This document shows positions 63,911 to 64,000 of a stretch of DNA of 64,000 nucleotides, in pieces; the first letter of the stretch is position 1, and each line of letters opens with the position of its first letter. The notes below the pieces were generated by a model. It ran no database searches and had not been told where the DNA came from. It saw only the letters and a program-made list of their open reading frames with translations. Both the position numbers and the translations under genes were made by a program. The DNA is taken from positions 97,434 through 161,433 of the forward strand of contig CAWDAL010000005.1 of the NCBI GenBank assembly GCA_963800285.1. Reading direction: 5' to 3'. The DNA is from DASUPK01 sp963800285 (GTDB taxonomy: Bacteria; Actinomycetota; Thermoleophilia; Solirubrobacterales; 70-9).

Positions 63911-64000
63911 AGCCTCATTATCCGCGTTCTGCGCGCTGGTACGGGGGGTGGCCCGCCGCGGACCGCACAGAGCTCAGTAGGACCAGAACCCGCCTTGCTG
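63911..64000. other. Upstream region of the McrB-like gene
   Basis: 90 bp to the window edge. On the minus strand GATAAT (63922-63917) ends 6 nt before GTG 63910. Nothing else recognised. Confidence 0.4.

Noticed and set aside
1..64000. CRISPR arrays, insertion sequences, prophage genes, rRNA
   Set aside because: No regularly spaced repeats, transposase, integrase, capsid/terminase or rRNA sequence found by reading both strands.

Overview
The window is very G+C-rich, densely packed DNA from a high-GC Gram-positive bacterium. Gene content (MoxR/DUF58/transglutaminase block, PucR-type regulator, desaturase, actinobacterial lipoproteins, McrC/McrB with an ScoMcrA-like head) and a recurrent leaderless promoter pattern point to Actinomycetota; my guess is Thermoleophilia (Solirubrobacterales-like), which is inference from gene style, not from a marker gene. 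Eleven genes have a TANNNT hexamer 6-8 nt before their start codon and no room for a Shine-Dalgarno site, so leaderless transcription appears common here.

Layout. 1-12.3 kb: threonine dehydratase (partial) with RidA, a class I amidotransferase, a small secreted Cys-rich protein, a DUF4383 membrane protein divergent from a TetR regulator, then a nitrogen/aldehyde block (SDR, aldehyde dehydrogenase, glutamine-synthetase-like ligase, APC permease fused to a UspA domain, and a gamma-glutamyl hydrolase at 11.6 kb) that resembles gamma-glutamylated amine (Puu-type) catabolism, interrupted by a TetR-controlled DrrAB-type ABC exporter. 12.4-16.5 kb: glycerol catabolism (GlpA-like dehydrogenase with a BFD-like iron-sulfur domain, partner flavoprotein, FGGY kinase). 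16.5-18.8 kb: APC permease with an unlisted 34-aa membrane peptide gene behind it. 18.9-25.4 kb: exonuclease, CNMP/CBS/nucleotidyltransferase protein, STAS protein and a GAF-GGDEF-EAL c-di-GMP enzyme. 25.5-32.5 kb: secreted proteins, fatty acid desaturase with divergent PucR regulator, two-component system and lipoproteins. 32.4-36.8 kb: MoxR-DUF58-TgpA operon. 37-39 kb: Cys-less rhodanese and a choice-of-anchor-D repeat protein. 39-44.6 kb: a six-gene lipid operon (acyl-CoA dehydrogenase, hydrolase, unknown polytopic protein, acyltransferase, SRPBCC, 49-aa membrane peptide) behind two CTAC-N5-GTAG operator-like sites. 44.8-47.3 kb: a toxin-antitoxin relic, a hydrolase-cyclase fusion with an apparent ATT start, and a cupin.

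47.28-47.49 kb holds the most unusual object: on the minus strand, downstream of typA, a class II tRNA-like RNA with an 8-bp acceptor stem, a 4-bp T-stem, a long variable arm, G at the discriminator position and a GCC (glycine) anticodon. It is followed by a 12-bp hairpin, a 14-nt perfect complement of its own anticodon arm, and a terminator. 8/4 allo-tRNA-type cloverleaves are known; this anticodon plus the self-complementary tail look unusual.

49.6-63.9 kb is an accessory, defence-rich stretch with visibly lower G+C in parts: a nuclease-like protein, Fic, AIPR, GIY-YIG nuclease, C5-cytosine methyltransferase, Vsr, then (after a truncated peroxiredoxin and several ordinary genes) RNase H-like, and an McrBC system whose genes carry at least six apparent single-base indels, mostly in G/C runs. 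No rRNA, CRISPR array, transposase or replication origin was seen.
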